A stretch of DNA of 64,000 nt from Sarcocystis neurona (taxonomy: Eukaryota; Apicomplexa; Conoidasida; Eucoccidiorida; Sarcocystidae), in assembly GCA_000727475.1 (NCBI GenBank), contig KL647291.1:2643175-2707174 (forward strand). The letters run 5' to 3'. The notes under the pieces are model-generated. The model ran no database searches. It was not told the origin of the DNA and saw nothing but the letters and a program-made list of their open reading frames with translations. A program made the translations under genes and the position numbers. Shown here in pieces: positions 1 through 12,185 of this stretch (positions are counted from its first letter, which is position 1; the number at the start of each line of letters is the position of its first letter).

Positions 1-47
1 TTTGCACGCGTCGCACCTGCGCGATGCGTCGGCTGCTTTCGTGGAAG
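1..47 (+). CDS. possible 3' end of a truncated plus-strand exon
   Basis: The first 47 bases read open on the plus strand, and in one frame the last codons give a plausible peptide ending DASAAFVE. A good splice donor (GAAG|GTAAGG) begins at position 48. This would be the right end of an exon whose remainder lies outside the window. No product can be named, and an open stretch this short is weak evidence. It could equally be chance sequence downstream of the minus-strand gene that ends at 410. Confidence 0.18.
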
Positions 48-409
48 GTAAGGAGGCGGACTGCACCGCACATGATTCGCTTCCATTTTTCAAGATAGCA
101 CGCGTTGCTCCGCTGACAAATCCTGTTTGAAACCACGTAGTGCTGTCAATCGTCTACTGTCGACCTTCTCAGACTCATGCACGAGAAGAGCGGCACTAAC
201 TGGAACACCGATGGATATGTACTGCTTTTGAGCTCCCAGCGCGAGGAACCGACGGATGAGAGGCAGTTTTTTTTCTGTTCGTCACGAAACAAGTCTCCCT
301 CGTGTCTTTCTTTTGTTCACTGCAGCGTGCGCTTTTACCTGAGTCCACATGCGTGTCTGATATTTACTTGCAACAGGAGAGGATTCAGTCGGTGGAACAG
401 TAAATTTGT

Positions 410-1395
410 TCAGGGACTCCCAGCTGGTTTTACGGAGTGGTATTCTGCCACTAATGGATTAGGTTTGCCATCTTGATGCCCTGTCACAGAAGGAACGTTC
501 AATGCACTTGGCCTTCTGCGGAGCGCAATAAGCCAATTTGCCTTCTAATCAGTCTTCTTCGTTCTTTCAAGGCACTACAATGGCTTGTATCTACCGGTTG
601 TACCCTGTTGCACCTTGTGATCTTCCTCAGACAGTTACCTCCTGTTCGTGGTGAACACCAGAAAGTCGTAAAGGTTGCAGATGTGGCAATCGCGAGCGTG
701 TCTATTGTAGTGCCACTTGCTGAGCACATCGAAGTCGTTCTCATCCTCAAAGAAAAAAACAGACAATAAGAATCTCAGCCTTTCCACGCAGCAGCTTGTA
801 CACCCGGGATTTCATTCCAGTCTAGCTTCTGGGCAAGCTTGACACAGAAAACACGATACGAGGTACCTGAGGCAATAAGAATTGGGGTGACTCTTGTGTT
901 TTTACGTCACGTGCTCTTTCTTGGAATATGGTGTCCCCCTGCAGGCATCGTCCGGCCACCCCGTATTATATGTTTGAGGCGGCGGTATATGAGGAACCGT
1001 AGCCTGGTCGCCACTGTTCCAACCAGCATAAACCAAGTGCCTTTGTCTTTCAGAACCGTTTTTTCTTTCGGAAGAAGAGATGGCATTCAGCACTCACTCA
1101 TCGACTAGACGGAGTTGACATTCCCGCGTATTAGAGCCTGCTTGCTCGTTCTGGCAGTTGACGGCTGCCTTTTCCTTCTACGAGCCGACCTTTAAGTTGA
1201 AATCACACCGTTGCCTCCGGTTCATCAGGCGCCGACGACAAATATAAATAATGGGTGTCTTTGTATTCTCGAAGAATACCCGGGGCACACCTTGCCGGTG
1301 CCGGGACTGACGAAGGAGCCAGTTGTTTGTAAGGATTGTCGTGGAATTTGATATGTGTCCACAAAGTGGTTGAACCTCCTTTACCACGTGCGTAT
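410..1395 (-). CDS. unidentified multi-exon gene, C-terminal four exons
   Basis: Four minus-strand exons chain in consistent phase: 1395-1291, 1013-911, 745-639 and 515-410 (stop at 412-410). Splice sites are good: acceptor CACCTGCAG before 1395, TTCTTTGAG before 745, CTCCGCAG before 515, and donor GGTAACT after 639. Together they encode 139 residues of a hydrophilic, proline-rich C-terminus. Visible features are the segment TLWTHIKFHDNPYKQLAP, HIPPPQTYNTGWPDD, a CxxC pair in HARDCHICNLYDFLVF, and the end VAEYHSVKPAGSP. I do not recognise the family. The low-repeat, evenly mixed composition and the phase agreement argue that it is real. The 5' exons are unresolved and probably lie between 1396 and 3190. 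The single most doubtful join is 1291 to 1013. The neighbour upstream is V-ATPase G in the same orientation. Confidence 0.55.
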
Positions 1396-3728
1396 CTGCA
1401 GGTGTCGTTCATTGGATACAAGGCGGCGAGGAAAAAAATGAGGCGTCTCAAAATTCAGGTCGCTTCGAGTGCGACGTGTCGCGGTCGACAGAAAACACTC
1501 GTCAGCAACGGCACTTCGAGGCACTTTTTCGTTCATACAGGGCAATATTTTCTCTATTCTAGCAAGCCACTTCGGCCCGTGAATTCTCTCCTTTTCTGTG
1601 ACCTGTCGCGTATATGGGTGTGTTTGGTTTGTGATTAATAGCAGCCCTCAGATTCAGCGTATAGCTTGAAGAAAACTTGAATCTTCTAATTACTTTGTCG
1701 AATATACTTTTGTAGTAAGACTCTCACATCGACACACGCCCTGCCATCCAGATGTCTAACTACAACAACCAGGAGCGTATAATCTTGTTCGTATGCGTGG
1801 CGACGTCGGCGACAGTTCAAGCCCGCACTTCACGAACCATCATCTGCGCTCTTTCCCACTTGTCGAAAGAAGAGCTAAACACACTTGTGCATGGGAGTCG
1901 TCCGCCCAGGAAGCAAGTTCTGTGTACAAGCTGAATATGCGTGTACAGTCGTTGAATGTAGACGAGGCTACTAGCCGCGTACACAGTATTTGGAGCCGTG
2001 ACGCGCCCTGCGAGGAAAGTATTCGCCGAGGTCCACAATCTCCAAAAAGTAGGTGGTTCAATTTCCACAGACAATACGACGCAGAGCACATACAGTTATA
2101 CTGCTAGGAATTGCAGCGATATATAATGTTTTGAGTAGCCCCGTGCTGAATACAGGTAAGCACGCCTGAATGCTCGTGGCTGGCAACGGGCGTCCTCCTT
2201 TGAACGCGGCGATCGTAGTGGCTGCGCTCAGTAGAGATGAACATAAAAAATTGCCTAGTGAAGAGAAAAGGATCCTGCTTATTGGCACAAAACAGTTGTG
2301 AACGATGATAGCAAAATGCAACATGCTGTACGAGTGAGTTGTGGTGTATGATGGCGAGGGCGAGCTCACGTCCTTGAATGCCATTACCACTGCTGAAAAA
2401 GTGGTAAACTGTCTGTTCTGCAAGGATGTAACTTGTGGTCTTGTGCTAGATCTTAAGGCAATCTCGCTGCGCACGAGGCCTGCGCATGTGAAGGAAAACT
2501 GTCAAGCGTGCCGCGCATAGTGCATACGGGAGAACTGAGAGGCATTACTCACGACGTGGTTGGCAACTGTGTCGGTCAGGCTTTGTCCCTCTCTAACGAA
2601 AAAAAACATTTTTATGCTGGCGAAAGTGTTGACAGCCGACAATTCATCGTAAGTAAAAATGGTACAAGAGTGTAAAAAGTGCAACCCTGTGTTTGTGTGT
2701 GTGCACGTGTAGTTGTGTGTACGCGTTTGTGTCTGAGGCGGGGTACACGTGAATATTAACAACTAAAGGCTCTTATTGGGATGGTCACGGCAGGCTACGC
2801 AGCGTTCCCGGACCCTAAGTCAAGCTGCAAAATGTGCACCGACGAATGCACATCAATACTTCTCGTTTGTCAGAAGAAGCGCACAAGAAAGTCAATGTCT
2901 CGTGCAGTTGCACCGTTTCCATACCTTTAGCGAAACTGCGTTCTCTGCATGTCCGCCAACATCCAAAAGACGCTGTTCAAAGCAAGATTCTTGCCACGCA
3001 CGCGGCAAAAGTATGGTCGGTTAGGACATCAGGACTGAAGGACGTATTTACGCACAACCGCGAAAGCTGCTTCTTGGGATTTTCAGCTATTTTCTCATGT
3101 ATAAACCGCGTCAACCTCCACTGCAGGGCGTGATGCGACCACCCAGTGGATATATGCCTACATCCACATTCTTCCGCGTCCTCCACGTAGCTCGACTACA
3201 CTCACGGACGTCTCTACGTGTACCTTATACCTCTAGGAGGCTCCTTATTTTTGGACCGGAGACAGACGAGACTTCATGTTTCGATTTAACATTTTACACA
3301 CGCACCGCGGGTACTCATGGACGTTGCAAATTCTCTGCAGTCTAGTTTGTTATCACTGTGCATTTCCACTGCCGCCGCGCCTTCTTGTTCCACACCGCAC
3401 TTTAAACCAACAGGCCCGGGTGAACGGTCTTTTACGTTCGTACACCGGTCCCTGTTTATCATTGATGGGCCACCTGCAGTTGTCAACATCCGAGTCTTCG
3501 CATTTTTCGTAGGCAGATACCATGCGCGCTCAACTTAGCACGAAGTTGAATTTTGTCGCTGCGACGGAGTGACAGATTTGCGGAACGATTCGCTGAAGGC
3601 CCTGTTATGGAGTAATCAAACCTGGTGCGCCGTGGACGGCAAAGCGTCGCATCTGGAGTATGTTGTTCGGAATTCTCTTACTGTAGCAGAAAGATCACCT
3701 CTTCCATTTACTGTAGGACACATGCAGC
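1396..3728 (-). other. probable 5' part of the unidentified gene; exons unresolved
   Basis: No complete gene can be drawn here, but several short minus-strand segments have exon-like splice signals. About 2598-2559 has acceptor TTCGTTAG and donor GTGAGT. About 2487-2365 (acceptor CATGCGCAG, donor GTGAGC) is open in a basic peptide containing LQNRQFTTFSAVVMAFKD. About 3130-3050 is open in a peptide containing RFIHEKIAENPKKQLSR. The first two can be joined in a common phase. The arginine-rich, acid-poor character of the joined peptide would suit an organelle-targeting presequence, but that is speculation. The rest of the interval shows no recognised gene or RNA. Confidence 0.25.
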
Positions 3729-6274
3729 TCAAGGCGAAAATCCCCTGCGCTCGCAACTCTGCAGAACAGCTACAAGCTCAGGAGAGAGAGCCAGATCAAC
3801 TGACAATACTTTGGAGTGAATTGATTTAATAAGCTTATCCTTGTTTTGGAGGTAGTCGCGCTTGATGCCTTCAATCTCGAGCTTCGTTTTGTTTTCCAAA
3901 CTGGCCACAATGGAGTCTTCTTGACCCACACTCTGCAAATGTCATATTTGAGTCAGGAAGAACACGCACACGCTTCACTTATTTTCACGTGCACCACACG
4001 GTCCCTTGTGACGGATTCTATAGAAGCGCTACGTAAAGAGGACAGGTTCGCACGCAGAACCGCCTCGCCTTCTTGGTAGTACGCAAGCGGCAAACACAGC
4101 GGGGGTCCACTCTGTACAAAAACACTTGCAGACTCGAAGAAACAAATGCGAACGTCGCCAGACACGACTGAAACGCGAAAGTTGCGAGATACAGTAGTGC
4201 GCAGTGACCCGGCACTTATCAAAATTCTGCTCCACCGCATGCAGTGGGCAGCGAAAAACATTCGACCGAAAAAGACACACACCTTCCCTTGTCGGCTGTC
4301 ATAGCCGACGTCGTAGTGATTGTACCACATCCCTATATACGCAAGGGTATCATTCTACATATTTCTAGCTCCCCAGGAATATTCCACCGGCTGCACACAT
4401 GTCTTTGAACAGGGGGCCTTTGAGAGGTAAAAAACACTTTCTCGCGTGACAACACATACATAATAATCTACCTGCGCGTTCTTCGCAGCACCGCAGGACA
4501 TCTAGACGCTATTGTCACACACGGGCAGGGTACCCGCTGGCAACTTGTTTCCCCTTGTTGTTCTGTACGCAGGTTTAAAAGCCCCCGCGCACATCACAGA
4601 ATCACCCTTCTCAACAGAGAATGGCGGTGCGCTTCTCCAGAGAAATTTCGGCTGGTTAGTGAATGGATTTTGTCTGCCTCTGGCGCCACGGCGTCTGCGT
4701 CGAGAATTCCCAGCTCCACTGGTTCTCTGGTGACGCTCAGCGCAACGCTACCGATCTGACTTCCCTGCTAGAAACGTGGTGTGCTCCCTTGCAGAGGAAG
4801 ACAGTTGTGCCCCGCACGAATGCGAGTACTACTCCCCGCTCTTAGAGAGCCTTTTCATTTCAGAGAAAGCACCAGAACAAAAACCTTATCCGCGAGGGAT
4901 GTAGCAGTGTATGGACACCTCCATAACTTGTTGTACTGCTATGTATGTATACACACGCCATCACTGATATATATATACATATATATATACGTATGTGTCG
5001 ACATGTTCGAGCAGATACCTGTTCAAACTCTTGGCGAAATCGTTCCTCTTCCTTAGCTCGAAAAACCTTTAATTCTTCTTCTGCGCTGAAGCGCGCGTCC
5101 TTCAGCATTTTCACGCGATCTGCGAAAACATCGCCCGTCATCACCGCAGCAGTGCACACGACACAGCACCGCAGGATTACCAGCGGCAGTGCCGTATCAA
5201 TAGCAGGAACAAAAGCAGCAGCAACAGCAGCCGTGTCAACAGTAGCGACCCAGGATCAACAGTAGCAGCACAACCTTATCAGCAGAAGAGCTTCAGGGGA
5301 TGTCGAAGACGCAGACTCTGTCGCAGTCACATTTTCAGCAGGGATGCAGCATCGCATCTCTTCGGACGCGAGTAGCTGCGCCTACGTCCTGCTGCGGAAC
5401 CGCACAAGAACACGCGGCCCTCCTTCACACACATGTCTGCGTGAGGACACAGATATATATATATATATATGTATATATATGCATATGTATCCACACACAA
5501 AGCTACAGGTTTTTTGTCTGATGGGAAAAGTATTGCTCCTTCCAGACAGACCGCTGTCGCTCTCTCTCTCACTCGCTCTGTATCTCTCTGGGCCAGCCGT
5601 CATCAGGACGTGGGCACGGCAGCGGCAGTAGCAGTTCCAGCTCAGGAACGCGGACCCCCTGCACGGGGCGGCAGAAACATGGGAAAGGCGTCGGTGATAT
5701 ACAATTTTGTGTGGTGTACGGGCGGATCCTTACGACCCTCTGCACGCATCTTTATTCACTTCTCTGTTACAAACAATGGGAGACAGGGCCGCCGTGAACG
5801 CACCACGAGCGTCCCAAGCGCGCTGCTGAATGAGAACTGAAAATCACTTCATGGTGCGACCCCTAGCAGGAGCTGCACCTGTGTAGTTCCAAAGAAGCTT
5901 CTTCTGCAGCAGATCCCCCTTTCCAGAGAGAGGTACGTGGTAGTTGCTAAAAAATGGCGTGTGCGCCTTTACCAACGTGGGCAGCAACCCTACATACTCA
6001 CATACATGAATATACGCATACATACATATATATATACATTATTCATGCATAATTATGGATATAGAGATATAAATATCTGGGTTGATGCATATATACGCAT
6101 GTATACACATGTAGTAGTACACACCTAATGAAGATGTACACATACGCTGCTGCAGCAGCAAGGACGTCTTCCCTGTGCAGAAGCACATCTCCAGCTGTCT
6201 CTGTTGCTTTTATTATCGCAGAGTTTCTGACGAGGGGTATCTTCTATTGCGTAGGTATAATTATATATTCGCAC

Positions 6275-6305
<31 letters not shown>

Positions 6306-6891
6306 TTTGCATGCACATATCAACATATCTATACACACGTACACATATGTATGTATATACATGCGCACACATACGTATATATATATGTATATATATATAT
6401 ATATATTTGCATGCACATATCAACATATCTATACACACGTACACATATGTATGTATATACATGCGCACACATACGTATATATATATATATGTGTATACGT
6501 CCAGCACCAGAGATCGCCCTGTTCAACTCTGTGTGCAACCGGTCCACACCTATACATTTACAGACAGACCTACACACACACACACACATAAATACATACA
6601 TATATATATATATATATACACACATGCCCCCTGGGTCCACAGTAAGGGCTGTAGTATACAACTAAGACGCAATTCCTACGTATATACAGAGTGCTCGCAG
6701 CTCCATTAGAAACATATCTATTGAGGCCAGCGGCGGGACGCGCGGCGGGTGGAACGCAGACGCATGTGATTGTGGAGTTTCGCATGTCGAGAAGACTTAC
6801 TCTCCTTGGCTTTGTTAACAATAGCGTCGGCTTCCTCTTCCGCTTCCAGCAGCTGCTGGATGAGCGCACTGGAACCCTTCGCCCCTGCCAT
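3729..6891 (-). CDS. VATG: V-type proton ATPase subunit G
   Basis: Three exons, 6891-6801, 5119-5019 and 3932-3729, join in phase into 131 residues, about the usual length for subunit G (roughly 110-130). The start ATG at 6891 opens the canonical N-terminus: MAGAKGSSALIQQLLEAEEE, then IVNKAKENRVKMLKDAR across the first junction. The middle is the expected charged helix (EEELKVFRAKEEERFRQEFE), and the C-terminus contains KTKLEIEGIKRDYLQNKDKL. Subunit G is part of the peripheral stator of the V1 sector. With subunit E it forms the coiled-coil stalk that holds the catalytic head while protons are pumped into acidic compartments. Donors are GTAAGT and GTATCT; acceptors are TTTCGCAG and TTTGCAG. 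The exact C-terminal end is the least conserved part. Introns are 1,681 and 1,086 bp and repeat-rich. Confidence 0.93.
5143..5271. repeat. CAG/CAA-rich tract upstream of V-ATPase G exon 2
   Basis: Plus-strand clusters of GCAGCAGCAACAGCAG type lie about 20-150 bp upstream, in the sense of the gene, of the exon 2 acceptor at 5120. On the transcribed sense strand they read as CTG/TTG-rich, pyrimidine-biased sequence. Similar tracts recur before other 3' splice sites in this window. Confidence 0.75.
5946..6625. repeat. (TA)n/(CA)n microsatellite field with an exact 100 bp tandem duplication
   Basis: This part of V-ATPase G intron 1 is mostly TATATA and ACATAC runs. Within it, a unit carrying TTTGCATGCACATATCAACA and an ACACGTACACATATGTATG stretch occurs twice, at about 6286-6385 and 6386-6485, offset by exactly 100 bp and nearly identical. 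The near identity suggests a recent duplication. The many open frames across this field are consequences of the dinucleotide repeats. Confidence 0.85.
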
Positions 6892-9804
6892 CAGGTTTCT
6901 TTGAGAAGTGTAACGGAAGTCTCAGTTTCCCTCCCCCCCCTCCTCCGTCTTGTGGGAAGGGTAGTTTTGTTGCTGTTCTGCTGCTCTTCCAGCAAACAGA
7001 CTAGCACACCTGCACGCCCTCAATCAGAGGTGTCGCCACGGCGATATATGTACGTTGAAGACGCATGGAGATGTTTGGGTAGAGACGCAGAAACATCGGC
7101 CCACCCTACTGGCAGCCCGGGGTGGAAGTCGGGTTGGTTGCCTGCGGCAAGTGGTGCTGAGTGTGGCGCACTTTAGGAATAGACAGAGGTTCTGCTGGTC
7201 AGCTGCTGGAACAGCTGTCCACTGAAGAAAAAGCGAGCTCGCAGCGACGTGACAAGAGAAGCATTTCTCAGAGCGTAGTCAAACACGTCGGCTACAAATT
7301 GCGTCGCTCTTTCAAACCCAATTCACGCAGCTCTTCAGTCGTGGTACACCCAGGGGCACGCTGGCTCCGCGAGGAAGTTTTGTCGCGTAGCATGCGCCAG
7401 CACCACGAGAAGAAAGCAAAGGCTGAGCGAAAGACAGCTCCGCCTCCCGAAAACGGAGGAACGACCTTCGGAGTGGGTCCAAAGCCTGCTCCCTGCCTCG
7501 TTCGTTGAACTCTCTTTATGTGGCATACCGACCCTCGGGTCCTTTATACGGTGGTTTCTCGGAAACGGGAAGGCGGGACCGGGCGTCGAACAGAAGTACG
7601 GGTAGTGAGAAGCGGTACATGAAGGGCAGCCAAGCCAGCACTCGGCTAGAGGATTACGCAGGTGGGGACGAAAGCAGTACATGAGGATTGGGGACCGGGC
7701 ACGTGCGAGTAGAAATGTGCGTGTTGCCACTGCGCGCGCTTAAATAATACCGTACGTGTGTTCGAACGCACCCCTTCGTTTCTCCCGACGTCCTGCACTG
7801 TTGAACTGCTGGGCACGCTTTGACCTAGCTGTAAACCTTGACAATAGTGCGGGACGCACACATGCGCACACGTATGCACCAGGCGAATATTTGTGCTATT
7901 CAGCTACGAAGCAGGACATGTTAACGGCGACAAGGTATGAGCAGCAACGAAGTGAAACATCGCGGTACTGTTGATGACCCTGCAGCAGTCGGGATCTTTA
8001 AGAAGAATAAAGCAGTCGAAATTGTCGGAGACGTCGACACATGGCAAAACTGGCAGATCAGTGGTGGTGTATCGCTGGTAGAAGAAAAAATTGCGGGGAC
8101 GGCAGAAAGTTTTAGAAAGAACGACGTGGATTCCACAGTAAAAAGTTGAGTATCGCCTGTCGAAGGAAGCTTTCACTCCAACCGAGAGAGCTGTCAGCAG
8201 CAGTAGGCAATTTCTGCTTTCCGTGACTACTGTGCGGAACGGCGAGCCCGAGGGGAGGAGTGGCGTTGCTTTGCCTGCCACACCAAACAATACAACGCAT
8301 CGGGAATTATGCAGCCTCCTGAAGCTCATCCACGGAACCACGTGGGACGCCGAAACAACGCAAACTCTCAAAACTCTTCCGCGTCTTCCAGTGTATTTTA
8401 AAGCCGTTCTACAACCGGGCGAGCGTATGTCGCAGACAGGTTATGACGCAGGCGTTCAAAACTTTCGACTCGCTCCGCGGAAACGCGCGAAAATAAGCAG
8501 CACGCAAGATGTTGCTACAGTGTAGAGAAGGAAAAGCATCTAGGAGGCCTTACTGAGAGGGAGGGTATATTACGTGATTGAGTTACGGCCTTTCCGCCGG
8601 CTTCGCATGCGTAAAGCTACGGTAACAGCGGGCGGCGGAGCAGATATGCAGCCGCTCCAAGGCGTGAGGAGAAGGAAGTCGCAGAGAACCGTTGTTGGAC
8701 GGAGAGGAACTGCGCTGGCAGACCGCACGCTTCGTAAGTATAAGGCGAAAAGAGTGTAATACACATACGCGCGTGAGGACTCGCTTTAGGCATATTTGGC
8801 TCTGCCCAGCACATTAGGCCTGTCGTCCGTAGTTAGCGCCATGACGGCGAAACGCAGTTTTGATTTGAGAGAACCTTACAGAAAGCGAGGAAGTACTCAA
8901 AGAACGGAAAAGCACCAGACGCGAGACTTCAGCGGGCCACCGCTCCAGATCATGCCAAAAACAGGGAGTTTTGTAGTCGAAAAGGAGGAAAAGAATGTCT
9001 CAAAACTGGGACGAGTGTAAACCAGGGGCTCGCAGCGCGCGGCTACGTGCCATCCGCGGCTGCGCTCTTCCTTCGTCGGGCTTCCATAACAAAATGAGTC
9101 ACAAACATAATTGTAGCCGAACGTGCTTTTCGGTTCTGCTTGCTAAAACAGAATAAGTATAATGTTACCTCCGTGAAAAGCTTACATAAGGTTTTATGAG
9201 AATAGAAGCAAATGTGTGTAGGCGCACCCTAAATAAGACGCATTAAGCCCTGCATATTTCAGGTCCTTCTTCGTCAAGGGTATACATATACCGTAATCAG
9301 CACTCCTCTTCATTAAAAGGCAACCCTTGATAAGAGTCTCAGGAGAGAATGCCGGTGTCGTTTTGAAATGCACCTTAACTAGCCAGCTTTCCACCTCTGT
9401 AGGCCACGAGTCTTGTTTATGGGGTAACTACTGGGCCGTAATTTCCCAGAGAATCTTCCCCGAGCCATCTTGGATGTTAGGTCGGACCAATCGGTATACA
9501 GTGGCAGATGCCCCTACGGCGGGAAAAAACCGTTCCCACAACTGTGTTCATTCGGATGGGTAACAAGTGGTATTTAGGGCTGACAGGGGTAACTTTGGCA
9601 CTCAGTTTCTTTCTGGCAACGACAATTTATGTTGACGCAGGCGAACTTCCATCCTACCCACTTCCAAATTCGAATAGACGACGAAGATGTTCTGTGTCTG
9701 GCGTTTTCGAAGGTGCTGCACATTTCTGTTAGTAAACGACGCACGGTCACAGTTGTCGTGCACTACCACGTCTATGTACGTAGGTACACCTGCGGTTGGT
9801 AAAT

Positions 9805-10075
9805 TCCACGAGGAAGCACGTAGAGAATTTACATTTGTGTACATGGGTAAATAGGCACATGTGCAGCAATCTGGATATTTATCCAGATTGCTTATTCGGA
9901 AAAATGTCGAAAAATATGTTACCGTATATCTCTTCTGTTCGCCCCCATGAGGAAGCACAAAGAGAATTTACATTTGTGTACATGGGTGTGTAGACACACG
10001 TGCAGTAAATAGTCAGGTTGCTTCTTCGGAAAGATGTCCATGAATAGGTTACCGTATATCTCTCCTGTTTGACTA
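9805..10075. repeat. imperfect tandem repeat, two units of about 130-140 bp
   Basis: The string AGAATTTACATTTGTGTACA occurs near 9823 and again near 9961. TTACCGTATATCTCTYCTG occurs near 9920 and near 10050. The order of landmarks is conserved, with substitutions and small indels between the two units. This fits a diverged tandem duplication rather than a gene. Confidence 0.8.
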
Positions 10076-11190
10076 CCCATTTGGTAGGGAAGATTTCGTG
10101 GGAAAAAATCATGGGGAAGAGGACGCATGCGAAGTAATTGTGGAAGTGTCTTGAAAGATGTTGACGGCAGTGCAGCAAATGTCATACACGTACGCGTAGA
10201 TTTGTACCCATACGCACACATGTGCACAGGGCCAGCACAGCTTCCAGGACTTGCACCCAGCTTCAGGTAATTGTGGTGCACGTACGGCGGAAGGCTGCTG
10301 GCACCTTCTTTCCTTCATCGGAAGCTGGGAGAAGACGTGCAGAAGTTACGAAAAAGCTAAAAGCCCATGTTGCACTACGGATGCAACTGCGGCGTAAGTG
10401 CTTACGTGTACATACAGTTAGAAGGAGCGAGAAAAATGCATGGCAGCAACATTAAAAGAAACCACAGAAGAGTGAGTGCTGTATTATGTGGATGGGAAAA
10501 ATACTCGGCGTGCATCTGGACGCACATGTGCGTCGTGCATCTGGACGGACGGGTGGGCCGATACGCATACGCGAGTGCAGGACAGACACACTTCTCTCTA
10601 TCACTTTCTCCATATATACGAACATTCGCACACACTCAATACCATGCAGCAGTTTTAAGGCTAACCCCACCTTAGTTGCACTACAGGAATGCACGTGCCG
10701 GTATGGAAGGACAGCCAGCGAGCATGGTCTCGAATGCAATATAATAGAGGAACAGCTCATCGCGAACGACACCGAGGAAAATTCGAATGACACTTGTCTC
10801 CCTAGAGGACGGAGTGTAGGTCGGCAACACTGTTGAAGCCTTGAGTGAGTTTGCTGCACAACGACATGTGGTGCCTGACCATAATCTTCCGCTCAACTGT
10901 GCTGGTTCTCGTGGCCGGAGAGGACTGGGTGTTCTGTGCAGCTGAAGAAAATTCCAAATTGTTTATATCTTCTGTTAGGCGAATGTACATTCGGGTCAAA
11001 AGGGGTATCAGCTTTGTTTTCATTGAATGTGTGTCTTTATTTAAAGTTCTGTGTACTCCTTACCCGTCCACTTGGTTGCTGACGTAAGGATGCGAAGGGT
11101 GGAGAAAGCGAATAGGATAGCCCATCGTATCGTCGCCTTTTTGACCAAGTGGCAGTTGCGGAGGTGCCTGCGTATTCGCGAAGAGTTTAT

Positions 11191-11302
11191 GGGAGGAGAT
11201 AGCCTTGCAGGCGTTTGTGCGCCCCTCTTACGCACGACGGAAGATTGGGAGGAGATAGCCTTGCAGGCGTTTGTGTGCCCCTCTTACGCACGACGGAGGA
11301 TT
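11191..11302. repeat. 56 bp direct tandem duplication
   Basis: GGGAGGAGATAGCCTTGCAG and the following sequence, through CGCACGACGG, occurs at 11191-11246 and again at 11247-11302 with very few differences. The 56 bp period is not a multiple of three, which argues against the overlapping plus-strand open frame (11051-11407) being a conserved protein. Confidence 0.9.
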
Positions 11303-12029
11303 GTTGTCGATTCCGTAAGATGCCTAGATAGAAGACTTTCTATTGTAAGATTTCCTCACTGCAACATACCTGAAGATAGCTTTCAAGATATCCTATTCGT
11401 GACGTGAGTCGAACCTACGGCAAGCTGTGTTTAGCGTAGACGTTGCGAACGACACTGTCGTGCTGCTCCCGTGTATATCACCGTACGTGCTTCTCCCTCC
11501 ACTGGTATGCTCGATCGCTGCTCACTTCCACAGGGAGAGTTCACGCGTAGAAAAATGAGAAAAATACACAACGTGTGCAATGAATAACCTGTGAACGCCA
11601 CTGGTTGCAGCCTACGTTGAAAACCGGCCGACTCATCATGTTTTCCCCGCGAAAAACGCCACATTGGTAGAGGACAGGTCACGATGCTGGAACGACTGAG
11701 CTCGTTGTGCGCTCCGTGGCCTTGTAGTGCTGCGGAAGCGCCCGAATCGCAGGCAGGACTCGTGCGACTGTTTTCATTGCCGCGAATGCCAGTGTCACGC
11801 TGTTAAAGTTGCTGTGTCACCCGAACAATCCCCTCAAGTACATGTATATAAGGGTTTCTCACTCAAACAGTCGACCGGCCGTGTCAGAGATGTCGACAGA
11901 AATCGGCGGATCAACCGACTCACAATGTCACGCCATCCACAGAAAAAAAAAAGTGAGAGTTAACGCCGAGAAGTGTCCTGCTGTGTCTGTGTTAATCAGA
12001 GCACGCACAACAATCGACTGAGACTTCGC

Positions 12030-12185
12030 AGTATGCATATCTATCTATATATATATATCTATAGATATATATATATATATATGTATACATATATATATAT
12101 ATATATGTACATCCATGCATACGTATGTCTATATCTATGTATCTATGTACACATTTGTATATAGATATATATAGATACATATAGC
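12030..12185. repeat. (TA)n/(GATA)-type microsatellite
   Basis: A run of ATATATATATAT, CTATAGATATAT and ACATATATATAT motifs, about 150 bp long, sits in the intergenic DNA downstream of ASP3. Nothing else is visible in it. Confidence 0.85.

Noticed and set aside
11051..11407. 118-codon plus-strand open frame
   Set aside because: It contains a 56 bp direct duplication that would shift frame between copies, and it has no family resemblance.
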